From Setoptus koraiensis (Eukaryota; Arthropoda), in contig CM106585.1 in NCBI GenBank assembly GCA_048013815.1, forward strand, positions 13,268,001-13,332,000: a stretch of 64,000 nt of DNA, given 5' to 3'. Positions 1 to 11,409 of this stretch are shown piece by piece (positions within the stretch are counted from its first letter, which is position 1; each line of letters opens with the position of its first letter). The notes under the pieces were generated by a model. It was given only the letters and a program-made list of their open reading frames with translations. It made no database searches and had not been told where the DNA came from. Made by a program: the position numbers and the translations under genes.

Positions 1-2966
1 CTCTCTCTCTCTCTCTCTTTGTCTGTCTTGCTGGCCAACAATGGAGCGAGCCGAGGTTGTGTTTGTCATGACACAACACTGGCCAGAGACTAGATTGCCG
101 CTCACCGGAAGTGTCCCTCATTCTGTGTGTGTGTGTGAATGTGCCAGAAACAATGGTCGATGGACGGATTCACGGGCACACGAATAGTGAGCGAGTCGGG
201 CACACTTTCAATTGGGCATACTCGTCGCTTGGGTGCAACAACTGCGAGCCAGCAACAACGACAGCAGCAACAACAACAACAGCAACAACGACAGCAGCAA
301 CAACAACAACAGCAACAACGACAGCAACAGGTGAGAGATAGGATTGGCAAAGGCGGCAACAATTGCGCAACAGAAACAACAACAACGCTGTTGCAACGCG
401 ATGCGAAGCGTGTGTGTGTGTGTGTGTCTTTTTAAATTATACCAAGTGAAAACGGCAACAACAATATGATGGCTACGACGATAATTACGACCACGATGGC
501 GATTGCAATCAAGCACGCGCGATCATGATGAGTAGAGCAGTCGCCATGCCCACTGTTACCAGCAACAAGTTGACCATTTGTGGACCATCTCTGAATATCT
601 GAATCTTTGAATCTTTGAATCTCTGGATTGAGCCAAACATCTCACACAATGATGTGCCCGTTTGCGACAAACAATTGCGACAATGTCCGACCGAGAACAG
701 GTTGTTGCACACACGCACTTGACACTTGCCAGCCATTTGTTGGCCAGCGTGAAAAGATGATTTTGTTGGCTGTTGCTGTTGTTGTTGTTGTTGTTGTCTT
801 CATCGCTGACCAGCTGACCAGCTGGCCAGCTGGCGCTCGCCGTTGATGATGGGAAAAACGGAAATTAATAATAACGATGGATTTATCGCGCCACAACAAT
901 ACGGAACAAGGCCAAATGCAGCTCATTAAATATTACAAAACAACAACCATAAAGCACCGTTTAGACATGCACACCGGCGGAGATGCAAACTCTGGCCACT
1001 TTGGCCACTCTCGCTAACAGCGCCATTGTTTGGCACGATGGCTCGATTGCGCAAGCGACAAATAATTGAATAACAATGTTATCACTGTCATCATCTGTCT
1101 GGGCACAATTGTCAGACTTGGGCCACTTTGCGACTGCAACAAATTGTAAATTGTGTCCACACTCGCCGGCGCCCATTCCGACGACAGTATCCGCTTCTTA
1201 ATTGCGCCCCAGATTGCGTCGGATTAGACCAGAGGATAATGCACATTACACTCTGGCGTGTGCGCTCTTGTGTGACGGAAAGCGGCCTACAGAATATACA
1301 AAATATTTCGACAATATTCACACTTTTCAGCTACTGTGTGCACTTTGCTGCAACACGAACATGGCTTTCAATTTTAGGCCACTCCGCGGGCCGACACACC
1401 GGGAAAAAAATGGCGACATTCCGGCAAAAATATCGACATACCGGCGCAAAAATATCGACACCCTCCCGTTTGTCTTCCGACGATATTGCGGACCGCTGGC
1501 GATCGCACAATATTCACACTAATACTGATGATAAATACTGATGATAGTCCGGCGCGATGCATTGATGATTTTATTTATATACGTTGACGCTGATAATTGT
1601 TTCATCATCGCTGATACTCGATCGCTTCGTCGCTATGTTTGTGTCGACGGCGATGCTGGCCATCATCGCAATGCTTGCTGAGCCATGTTTTTGCACTGGC
1701 AACTCGCTACTTTCGAGTTACGTTCGGGTTACGTTCGAGTCACTCTCGAGCTACTCCCGAGCTGGTCGCAACTCACACCAAATCTCACAAATTGTCGAGC
1801 GATGAAGCAGGCCAACTAATGGCACGATGATGAATTAGTTTATGTTAATATTAGCATTGTAATGAAGATTCAATTACTTGCCGTTGTTGTTGCCGTTGTT
1901 GTTGTTGCTGCTTTTGCTGCTGTTGTTGTTGCATTCATTATTATGCATGCTGCGCCATGTTGAAACTTAAAAAATGAAATGCAACAACAGCAACAGCAAC
2001 ACCAAGCTAAACTTAGGTGTGTCCGCCGTTTGTTTGTGTTGTGCAATATTTATCATAATGAGTCATTACGCGAGCAGCATCGCACACTTAGGGAGAGAGC
2101 TGTGATTACCATAATGGTATCACAATGCTGTTAATAACTATGTTAATAATTGGCACACTCTCGCAATACACACACACTCACACATAATAATTATCGCGCC
2201 AGCCTGCTGATAACTTTTCGTTTTACATTTCGTTTGTTATACATTTGTTTGTGAACTTTTGAGAAGTTTCACAAGTGATAATACAAATATAGTTGCAAAG
2301 TTGCGTGAGCAAACGCGAACATGAGCGAGCGCATCATCACGGACCAAGGGGCTTTGTTTTCGGGAATGCTCATGATTCACAAATTGCCTTTTGCCTTTCG
2401 CCTCTTGCCATTTGCCCGGCCGGCCGTTTATCCGTTCGGCCCGGCTCATCCGTTTCGTTGTCGGGTGTATGTTTAGCACCACTAATGAAATATGCCCGCT
2501 CTAGTTGCATCACCGTTGCTGCTCCATCGCTAGTGGTTGTCGACTTGGCTCGCCGACAACACGGCACACTGAATAAGATGTGGCACACAATCGCGATCAA
2601 TATGTTAAGCAAAATATTATTTGAGTATAATTAGCCGATTATAAGCCCTCACGAGCACCACTGGCGCACCTGTCGATTGTTGGCGGCTGGCTGACTCACT
2701 TCCGGGACAACGCACAACAACAATAACAAAAAGAGCGCCTGCTTTTTCACGGCGAACTGTGTTCGCGCGGCACAGCCCGCCGGAACTTCCTGATCTCTTC
2801 GTTAATCGAGCTGTCGCTTGATGTTGCTGTCAAACTGTTTGCAAGCCAATAATCATCGCTAACTAACCTTCTCGCTAACTGAAACTAACTAACTAAGTAA
2901 TTATTGTTTCGTGTCGCATCTCTCGTCACATCAAATCTCCCTCTCCCCATATGAAAATATCAACAG
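1..2966. other. 5' flank with no recognised gene; microsatellites
   Basis: No conserved protein is visible on either strand. The stretch starts in a CT microsatellite (1-18), has a 30-base CAA/CAG-rich tandem unit in about 2.7 copies (251-330), several short CAA/TTG runs, and a pair of imperfect repeats around 1400-1460. Because the gene that follows begins in mid-protein with a splice acceptor at 2966/2967, much of this interval may be intron or 5' UTR of that gene. One open frame (139-330, +) starts with ATG and ends at a consensus splice donor (CAG/GTGAGA) in the same phase as the acceptor at 2967; it encodes mostly glutamine and is only a weak exon candidate. Confidence 0.5.
251..330 (+). 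repeat. 30-base CAA/CAG-rich tandem repeat
   Basis: A 30-base unit (AGCAACAACGACAGCAGCAA followed by CAACAACAAC) is present at 251-280 and 281-310, with a shorter third copy at 311-330. It directly abuts a splice-donor-like CAG/GTGAGA. In one frame it reads as a glutamine/arginine tract. Confidence 0.85.
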
Positions 2967-5900
2967 GGCGTGAGGATCAAAATCGACGATTCGGGCGACA
3001 TTTGGGTGAAGCGTCTAAGCAAGTGCAGCGTGTATTTGCGCAAAGTGGGCGCCTCAAACGCCAATGCCAATGCCAACAGTAGCAACAATAATAACAATTC
3101 GGCTGGAAACAGCAGCTCCAGCAGTGATTCTTACATGGCCAACAGTAGCAACAATAGTGATTTAAATGACTTTTACGGAATAGTGGGCTATCCGCCGCAC
3201 AATGCATCGTCGCACAATATTAATCAGCGCCACTCGCACAAGCTGGCGCCCGCAGACCCGTCAGCAATTGGCATTTCCGGTTCAAAGGGCCAACACAGAC
3301 AGCAGCAGCAGCAGCAGCAATCTGCTGGCGGCGCCGGCAAGCAACATGGAAATGGAAAAGTGTCCTCCAACAATCAATTTATAATGCTCAATTCGTCCAG
3401 TTCCGCCGGAAGTTCCGCATCGTCGGGCGCCGGCTCCACCTCTATCAATCAGCAGCATTCTAGCGGCAGCAAGCAACACTCAAATGCAGGCAAAAAGTCG
3501 CTCATGTCATCGTCGTCTGACATGGGACAGCAACAGGACAAAAAGGGCTCCGCTTCAAAGTTACTATCGGGCGAAATAAACAGCTACGGCTCGGTGTCGC
3601 TGGACACGGATGTGGCCCACAAAATATTTGACATGGACGCTTTCAAGCAGGCCCTGGCGCACGAGTTGCGCCAGTCGTGCCCAAACCGATGCAAACTGCT
3701 GAATTGTTGCATATCGATCATCAGTTTCGTCGTGGACGACAAAAAGTTACTCAATTTGCCCTCTTGGGTCATGATAATCAACATAGTGGCCATAGATTTG
3801 CTTAAAACGGAACTCGGTCTCACCGATCAGGATCTGCTCAATCCGATGAGCCCTGGCGCCCTGTTGGGCCAGCCATATTCGCCCTCTCAGCTGCACCGTC
3901 AGCAGCAGCAGCAGCACCACACCAACAATTTGTTTGCATATCGGGCCAGCTCGCACGCCGGCAAGAGCCGCCTAATGAACGGATCGTCGCAAGACGACGT
4001 CATGTGCGCCTCCGAAGCGGCCAACAACGACGGGCCCACAGGCAAGCCGTTTCAGCATTTGCGAACGCGCATCACAAATAATCACAAGAGGAACTTATTT
4101 AACAATATGGACGACACTTGTTTGTTTTCAAATTCGCACAACAGTCACCACAAGCAGCACAATTTCGCCAACGGCGCCAGCCATCTACTGAGAAGCTCGC
4201 TCAGTCAGGAGAATCTGCTATTGGGGTCCGAGCAGCACCATACACAACAGGGCGGTTACAATGGTTCACATGTGAATATTGGCAAAAACGGTCTTGCAGC
4301 GGCACGAAAAGCGTTTGCTGACGCGGCCGCAGCGGGAATTTACAATCAAGTCAAACTGACCTCTAACGGGCCAGACTTGGCCATGATGAACGCCAACGGC
4401 AACGGCAAGAACGGTCTGGCCCGCTACCGGAACATACAAATAATGAAGGGCGGCGCGGGCGGCGGCCATCACCAATGCGACGAAAATTGTCCCATTGCTT
4501 GCTCGCAACAACAACAATCTAAGGCGCTTTTCTCGCATCCGCACAGATTGAGCCAATCGAAGCACGACATGACCAATGTGGACGAATCGTCGGAGGGCTC
4601 GTGCTGCCTCGAGGAGCCGTGCTGCTGTCACGGGCACACAGGTGAAATGGCCCCAACAAACGGTATGGCCGGCAACGGCGACACGGCCAAGCACCATTCG
4701 TGTGCCTCAAAGAACCAGAATGGCAGCACCAGTAGCCAAAATTTATCCTCGTCGTCGGGATTCGATAGTCACAGTTCGTCGACGTTCACCACGACCGAAC
4801 AGCAGCTACTTCCGGCCGGGCAAGCCAAGACAAGCGGTGCAAAGGCGCCCGACAACAATCGGGCCGGTCAAATGGTCATGAGCCAGCAGGCAAGTCTCAG
4901 CGGGGCAGACACCACGAGCGCCTCTATTTATGGGCCCATCAAAATGTCAGCAACTAACGACGATATTGATATTATTTGCGGCGGCAAATGTTGCGATTGT
5001 CAACAGTGCACAACAGCAGCGACTAGTAACTGTTGCAACGAGCACGACAGATGCTGCCCGCAGACGGCGAGCCAGCCGGCCCAACAGCGATATTTGTCGC
5101 ACGACGACTGTGCCGGGCCGGCCGGCGAGCTGCCCGTGGCCAAGCAGCACCACAGCAAGTACCTTCATTCGGCCTACCACAACCATCATCATCATTATCA
5201 CGGGCGCACTGTTGAGCAGGGCGCCAATTTGCTGTTGGTGGCGCCCACTGGATTATCGCCACAATTGCCTACGAAGTTGGCCCATACGCCACACTTTTCT
5301 ACCATTCAGTACATAGACGGAAACGGTCAATGCAACGTGTTACATAACGACATTGCTGAGTTGAACAAGGGCAAATCGGCGCCCGAGAAAACCGGCGCCG
5401 CTGCTAGTAGCACCAGCACCAATATAAATAATGGTAACGGTTCGCCGCTGCCGCCCGGTATTCCGGCCCACGCTCAATTGGCGCCACCGGCCACACAAAA
5501 GCACATATTGCGTTACGTAATGTCGGCGGTGAAAAATGTGGCCAACGGAACGAATAAACAACAAACTGCCACAACCATGCCCGCCACGGACAACAACAAC
5601 AAACAGCAGCTCAACACCACGAGCAACTTCATCAGCAAGCAGCGACCCTTGCCTATTTTGCCCACGCAACAACAGCAACAACTGAAGCAACAGCAGCTAT
5701 TAGGCCGGCCTAGTCAGCATCAGCAGTACGCTATGGATCAAGAGGAGGACAACCTGTATTATTGTGGCCTGCAAGCTAGAGTGCCCGCATTCAGAAGGAA
5801 CCCCACGGCGGGCCAATTGTCGTCGCCGGCCAACATCAATGCAATTCTCACTGACATCAATGGGAAAATTGTTGCCAGACGAGGGGGCGCCTTCAACGGA

Positions 5901-6445
5901 TACAATCATCAATACAATAATCAAATGTATCACAGCAGTAAACATCATCATCATCATCATTATCAATTGCAACAACAATCTAATCATTTGTCTAAATCCA
6001 ATCTAGGTGGCGCAGTTTTGGGACCCAAAAACAAATTATTATTGGATCAATTGAAGATGTTGTCTAGTGTACAAAATCATCCAAATGTTTTGTCTTCTTC
6101 CTCTAATCTATTATCAAATCATCACAACTCTTTGTTCCTAAGTGCCGACAATCTGAATCATGTCCACAGATCAAATCCGTTGTTGTCCACAACAGCGGCA
6201 ACAGCAAAAACAGCAATCAGTGGAGCTAGTTCAACGAAGAAAGAGAAAAAGGGAGTTAAATTGTTTTCATTGTCGTCGTCCTCATCCTCGAACCAGTCAA
6301 CGGATCAATTGGCCTCGCAAGACCAAGAAAACAGTTCGTCCAAGCAGGTGAGTTTAATATATCATAAGGTATCAAGATATCATTTTCATATCACTTTTCT
6401 CCATCATAAATCCATAATCATGCTAATGCCAATCCGTTCAATTCG

Positions 6446-6495
<50 letters not shown>

Positions 6496-6571
6496 ATCCG
6501 AAAACTAACTCTGATAAACGCAGAAAGCGTCCAAATCAACGAAACGCACCAAGACGACGCGCAAAAGCTGA
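2967..6571 (+). CDS. Expansion/Rebuff-like MH2-domain protein (5' partial, 2 exons seen)
   Basis: Exons 2967-6347 and 6524-6571 join in phase 0. The acceptor follows CAACAG; the donor is CAG/GTGAGT; the last exon gives a basic tail (KASKSTKRTKTTRKS) and TGA. The visible part is 1142 residues and lacks its start. It opens with GVRIKIDDSGDIWVKRLSK, then after about 180 low-complexity residues resumes with KIFDMDAFKQAL and IISFVVDDKKLL...PSWVMIINIVAIDLL (about 202-285). These are the two halves of a SMAD-type MH2 fold as found in insect Expansion and Rebuff, cytoplasmic proteins needed with chitin synthase for apical chitin deposition (family knowledge). There is no MH1 DNA-binding domain in view. 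The remainder is disordered: Ser/Asn/Gln tracts, His runs (about 738 and 992) and three Cys clusters (about 504-512, 546-554, 671-698). Confident of the family, unsure which paralogue. Confidence 0.8.
6451..6492 (+). repeat. (TC)21 microsatellite inside the last intron
   Basis: An uninterrupted TC run lies in the 176-base intron 6348-6523, ending about 30 bases before the acceptor at 6521-6523. It occupies the place of the polypyrimidine tract, so its length could affect splicing of the terminal exon. Confidence 0.95.
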
Positions 6572-6680
6572 CTCTGGCCAATCGCTCGGACAAACAGATC
6601 GTCCACCTGACTGTTTCTCGTGTCGTATACATAAAGAAATATTGATCACTAATAGTGACAAAACGAATATATAAAAAGTG

Positions 6681-6721
6681 AATAAATATTGTAACCCATA
6701 GTCGTGTAGTCTGCCAATAAA
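6681..6721 (+). terminator. Poly(A) signals of the Expansion/Rebuff-like gene
   Basis: Two AATAAA hexamers (6681-6686 and 6716-6721) lie 110-150 bases after the stop codon at 6569-6571, the expected position for 3' end formation of the upstream gene. Confidence 0.6.
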
Positions 6722-7244
6722 ATTATCTAGCTATAATCACATCAACATCATCACAATGGATTGTATATATCAGCTCTAAATCACTTCAATCTCTGATTCA
6801 CAAGTCAGTAACAGCAGCTGGATTTAATGTATCGGTTTGTGCGAGATTTGCCTAATTGATTCTGTTCGTGATTGTACTTTTAGAACTGTTGTCATCGGTT
6901 AGCACATATCGTTCTGCGAGGATACGTTGATTAGGCGATTCGCAGGATAATAAAACAAATTGTTAGTGTGTGATGTTGTTGGTGGTGCTGGCTAACACCA
7001 AGGACAGCAGCGGGGAAATCTATAAACATTATTTCGATTATCTTGATCCAAGAGCAAAGGGTTAGTGAAGTATTTCGAAGAGCGAGAATCATTTTTATCA
7101 AGATTATGATTTTATTTTTACAATCGTATCTTAATCAAACGAGATCCAAAACTGTCAGTTATATTGTATGGCGTTCATCTAATTTGAACCGGGTACTTGT
7201 ACATACCTTCGTTTCACGCCACTTGGTTGCTCGGCACCGGTTGT

Positions 7245-7639
7245 AGGTACACCGAGCTGGCAGAAACGTTTAGACTATCCAGACTATGTATAGAAAAGAT
7301 TCGATCAAAATAGCGGACATGGAATTGTTGCAACAAGGAAAGGGATTCACAGCATTGTCATGGCGGCGATTCCTCTAGTTAATAGTATGAATCAACATCC
7401 CTGTGCCATAGACATATTGCACCTTTCTGGCACCATTCGTGGTTGTTTTAAAGAATCCAAAAAGCATCATCTAAAGTTCATACGGAAGAGCATTGGTGAA
7501 AAAATAAAAACGAAGTAATGTGGAAAAACCTCCAACACGCTCTTATCTTCATATCTGGCAGCGAATTCCATTTTATTTAGTCTCTCTTTTCTATACATAG
7601 TCTTGATGGTCTAAACGTTTCTGCCAGCTCGGTGTACCT
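7245..7639. mobile_element. MITE-like element with 54-base terminal inverted repeats
   Basis: The arm at 7245-7298 (starting AGGTACACCGAGCTGGCAGA) is repeated in inverse orientation at 7586-7639 with two mismatches. The 287 bases between carry no coding frame. If the TA dinucleotides at 7248-7249 and 7635-7636 are a target duplication, the inverted repeats proper begin CACCGAGC and the element would be a non-autonomous Tc1/mariner-type MITE of about 385 bases. The family assignment is inference; the inverted repeat itself is plain in the sequence. The near-identical arms suggest a fairly young insertion. Confidence 0.7.
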
Positions 7640-8063
7640 AAGAACGGGCCTTTATGTGCAGATTGAATAGCTCGATCGAATTCTGAATTCTACAGCAACA
7701 CTGGTGAAATAAGGTTTCGTTCTGGCTAACGAAGAGAGGCCGGGCGAGCTCGCTCCCAATCTTATTAAATTAATTATTATTTAATTATTATTATTATTTA
7801 ATTTTATTATGATAATAGTGACAATGATAATGATAATGATATTATTGTTGTTGCTGTTGTTGCTTCTGCAGCTGTTGTGGCGGATCCACCTCCATCTCAG
7901 TTGGTCCTGCTGCTGTTGCTATTGGTGTTGTTATCGGTGTTGCTGTTGTTGTAGTTAGAGCTGCTGCTGTTGTTGGTTCTGCTGATGTTGTTGTTGGTGT
8001 TTTGGTTGTTGTTGGAGCTGCTGATACCCGTTCGCCCGCCTTGCCCGCGGCAATAAACTCCAT

Positions 8064-8177
8064 CCTGGCGATTCTCGAGTCGAGAGTCTCGCCAGGACGT
8101 CGGCGGTGGCCGGCATATTCGTCGGCCTAGACCTGTAGCACAGGTCGGATCAGGGGCCTTGGTCCGAACACTACAGG
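8064..8177. other. Two adjacent hairpins in a GC-rich segment
   Basis: CCTGGCGA (8064-8071) pairs with TCGCCAGG (8089-8096), with further CTCG/CGAG pairing inside. CCTGTAG (8132-8138) pairs with CTACAGG (8171-8177), enclosing a second stem formed by GTCGGA and TCCGAAC. The pair could be part of a decayed repeat or a structured RNA; nothing identifies it further. Confidence 0.5.
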
Positions 8178-9980
8178 CTCAGGCCGGCGAGGTTGTTTGT
8201 GTTGTTGGCGTTGGTGTTGTTGGCGTCGGCGCTGGGCGGCGGTGAGCAGTGGTGGTGGGTGCTGCTCTTGGTCCTGTTTTTGCCGGCCACCATAGTGGTT
8301 GACGATGCAGTTGGCGTTCTAGTTAGAAAACATCGCCAACTGCACTAATAAAGCGGATGATGATAGTGGTGACGACGATGATGGTTTCAATAATGAGAAA
8401 ATGCGACAAAATATATTCTCTGAACATTGTTTTCACAGAGTTTGAAGATCCCAACGAGTCGCAGGTTATAGAAAAGAAGAAGTCTAACCAAATCACCACA
8501 TGTATTCGGAACAGGGAAATAATGACATGTAGCCTAAAACGAATATCTCGCGACTTATTGCTCCGTTCGGTTCTTCTAGCTAAAGATGATGAATTTTCCG
8601 TTACCACTCGCGATGGCCTGGTGGTAAACCTGTCTCTTTGATTTCTGGCAAGTTAATTTCCTAAGTCACAACAACATTGATGCCATTTATGATCCCGCAA
8701 GAATCTTTCGAGTCTCTTGCATTTGACAGGGAATCATAACAGGAGGTCTTTGATGAATTGAGAGTCTTATAACTACCGGTTTAAGAAAGTGATGTTCTAA
8801 ACCCAATGAGAAGCTTGGTTCGCAAGATTGGTCGGAAAGGTCTCTCTGCGGTGCCTACGATCCATCTGTAATCGACAGTGAGACGCTTTCGGATGTACTC
8901 TGCAATTTCCACGTGGCTAGTATCGACAATCACTGCAGCACTATGACGCAATAGGTGTGTGCATTATGCCAAATCAGCGTGCCTTCTGTAGTGCATCGAT
9001 TAAAATCTCGTTTTGAAAGTTGTAGCTAACTTGTCGAATGAAGTGTCATTGGAAAGCTATTGATGCGATCTATATGCTAAGATGTAAATATAGTGAAAGA
9101 ATTGATCTTGGAACCCAATGAGCGGCCCGGGTACCGAATTTTTCTCTATTTTTTTTCATTTTTTCCTATGGTGCGCATGGTTTTTTAATTTTTTTTTTCG
9201 CTCAATTTGTAGAGTTTTCATTTCTCTACACAATGAGCTATAGTTCGTAAACCAGTTCGCGAGATATAGGGAGTGCGGATAAAAAAGGGCGCACCGCACG
9301 GGCTGTGCAGGCCCGAGCGGTACCCGGGGGGCGGGACGGAGCCACCTGGTGGTGGTCAACAAAAATAAAATATGGTCTTCGCCCAAAAAAGAAGTCTCAA
9401 AACACCCCTGTTTTGCACCACGTCCTTGAGGCCGATCTCGGAACAACTGAAATGCTGACATTTGTTGCTGACTCTCTAGTTGTGTCAAAGCCAACAGAAA
9501 TGGCCAAGAAGACAAAGTTCGAGAACGAAAGAACGTGAAAAATAATTTCCTTCCAAAACATGTCTATTTAATTGACGGTTCAAGTGTATGATGGTCAATA
9601 GCAACGATATGCAAAATTGATTGAATCACCAATGGGTGAAAGCCACGGAGCCAGATGCTCAACAAATGCCGATTATTTAACATGTGTAATTCGCGTAGCT
9701 CGAACGAAATAGCTATTTAAGCTAGTGATCTAGGGAAACAGGGAAACGTTTTCCCAATGGTGAATCCCATTTCACATCATGCGAGCGACAAAGGGAGCGA
9801 AAAACAGGAGAGATGGGAGAAAAATCGAGAACACTCGCAAAAACTGATTCTACATACTTTCGACAGCCGAGTTTTTTTTCCTCAGTTACAACAAATCTGC
9901 GAGTTCAATCAGGAAATTATCACATACAAAAAAAAATGTTCTGATGCCGATCAGAACAATGTATCAAGTTATGTTATACG

Positions 9981-9990
9981 TTTATTTATT
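9981..9990 (-). terminator. Poly(A) signals of the coiled-coil gene
   Basis: TTTATTTATT on the plus strand gives two overlapping AATAAA hexamers on the minus strand, about 130 bases beyond the stop of the minus-strand gene ending at 10120. Confidence 0.5.
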
Positions 9991-10119
9991 GTTTTAAGCG
10001 ATTTTATCTGCCAGTTGTCGTTGCAGGACCTAGCTCAATCTTTGCGAATACATTTTGTGTGCCTTGGTGAATCGATATTCTAATAATATCTTTACACCTA
10101 GCACGTCGTTTCAGCACGC

Positions 10120-11409
10120 TCATTCATGTTGCCAATAATACGAATATGGCTCTGGTTTGACACAACTTCTATAAGGGCACGACGGCACTCGTTTTAGCTG
10201 AACTTGCTTCCTTGCTTCCCTGGCCTTTCTTTCCGCCTCTCTCTTGGCTTCTCTCTGCTCTCTTCTCCTCTTGTACTTTTGTTTGGCTGCCTTTTGATTG
10301 GCCTCATCTAGCTGCTTTCGCATTCTGACCTCCGCTTGTTTCAGTAACTCGGCAAACCTTTTCGCTGCCTCAGTCTTTGCCTGCTTCTTTGCCTCTTCCA
10401 TCTCGGTCTGCTTCTTTTGCTCTTCCAACTCTGCCTGTTTCCTTGCCTCCTCCATCTCTGCCTGCTGCTTCGCCTCTTCCGCTGCTTGCAAATCTTTCTG
10501 CTCGACCTCTTTCTTAAACGCTTCAAACTTTTCTGATTCCTCCTTGAGTTTTGAATCGCAGGTATTTTTATCAGTTGTCATCTTTGCGAGCTCCGCTATC
10601 TTGGAGTTTTTCGCTGCCTCGCTCGCACTTAAACTGCTTTTCGTTTTGGCCAATTCAGCTTCGCACGCGGCCGCCTTGGCTGCCTGTGCCTGCAAGCCAG
10701 ATAATTTGGTTTCGTATGATTTTTTCAGTTCATCCAGACGAGCATCGCACTCAGCTTTGCTCGAGGACAATTTTTTCGTTGCATCAGCCAATTCTTGTTC
10801 TTTTTGTTTCAGTTTATTCGCGGCGTCCTCAATCAGTTGCTTCTGGGCCTCTATTTGTGCTTCGAAATCCTTCTTCACCGTGGATAGTTCGAGCTCGTGC
10901 TGACTAGTTAAAGATTCAATTTCTTTTTCGTGGGCTTGTTTGGTTTCTTTCAGCTCAACAGACGTCGCAATGAACGCTTTTTTCGCTTGTTCGAAATTTT
11001 CGCGAATCACTGCATTATAGGTCTTCATTTTCATTTCTTTTGCTCTCAGGCCATCGAGTTGTCGCTGTTTTTCGTTTAAAGCTTTGGTTAACACAGTCAT
11101 TCTTTCTTCGTCGTCATGCCTATTGCCATTTTTACCGAATACCTGCTTATTTTTGACATTAGTTGTAACATTTATGACGGATGGACCTATGCGCTCGCCA
11201 TCGTCATCGTCCGAAATCGTGGCAACGGCCGAAGAGTGCGCCCTTCCGCGATTGCTGTGATTTTCGACCGACGAGCTCACTCTAGCCGAAAGAGATGGTC
11301 TTCGAGTAGGCGCGATCGAGACTATACTTTGAGGCTTCGCCAAAATTACCGGAGCAAGTAAAATACATGCCACCAACGAGAGTTCGACAATTTGCTGTTT
11401 AGTCTTCAT
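10120..11409 (-). CDS. Secreted coiled-coil protein, function unknown
   Basis: An intronless frame of 429 residues. The open frame extends upstream to a TTG, but the ATG at 11409 is chosen because it puts a clean signal peptide at the N-terminus (ELSLVACILLAPVILA, cleavage near residue 24). After a Ser/Asp-rich linker with one N-glycosylation sequon (NVT, about residue 80), residues about 98-405 are almost pure heptad-type coiled coil, rich in Lys, Glu, Ala and Gln, with a run of 10-11-residue KQAEMEEA-like repeats near 320-355 and a very basic stretch (KYKRRREQREAKREAERKAR) near 380. The tail has two Cys and an aromatic end (YSYYW). No catalytic or binding domain is seen. Its lower GC content resembles the AT-rich block around it and not the other genes here. 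It may be a structural matrix or gland protein; that is only a guess. Confidence 0.7.
   Translation of the reverse strand: MKTKQQIVELSLVACILLAPVILAKPQSIVSIAPTRRPSLSARVSSSVENHSNRGRAHSSAVATISDDDDGERIGPSVINVTTNVKNKQVFGKNGNRHDDEERMTVLTKALNEKQRQLDGLRAKEMKMKTYNAVIRENFEQAKKAFIATSVELKETKQAHEKEIESLTSQHELELSTVKKDFEAQIEAQKQLIEDAANKLKQKEQELADATKKLSSSKAECDARLDELKKSYETKLSGLQAQAAKAAACEAELAKTKSSLSASEAAKNSKIAELAKMTTDKNTCDSKLKEESEKFEAFKKEVEQKDLQAAEEAKQQAEMEEARKQAELEEQKKQTEMEEAKKQAKTEAAKRFAELLKQAEVRMRKQLDEANQKAAKQKYKRRREQREAKREAERKAREARKQVQLKRVPSCPYRSCVKPEPYSYYWQHE

Larger units (their letters stand above)
6722..10119. other. AT-rich intergenic block with mobile-element remnants and hairpins
   Basis: No conserved gene is recognised. 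The texture differs from the rest of the window: more A/T homopolymers, fewer CAA repeats. It contains a 395-base inverted-repeat element (7245-7639), an AT-rich patch (7764-7840), a long TTG-rich run (7845-8030), two strong hairpins in a GC-rich segment (8064-8177) and a 10-base inverted repeat (8307-8343). A 95-codon open frame at 8357-8641 (+) and a 109-codon one at 9757-10083 (+) have no recognisable motif and are likely chance or decayed. Confidence 0.45.

Noticed and set aside
7842-8130. Thr-rich frame on the minus strand with a MEVDPPQQ-like end, faintly like the start of a retroelement structural protein
   Set aside because: It is mainly the TTG-rich repeat read backwards; no other element part is recognisable, so no fossil element is called.
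8357-8641. 95-codon plus-strand frame in the AT-rich block
   Set aside because: No motif, no splice structure and no recognisable family; may be chance or decayed sequence.
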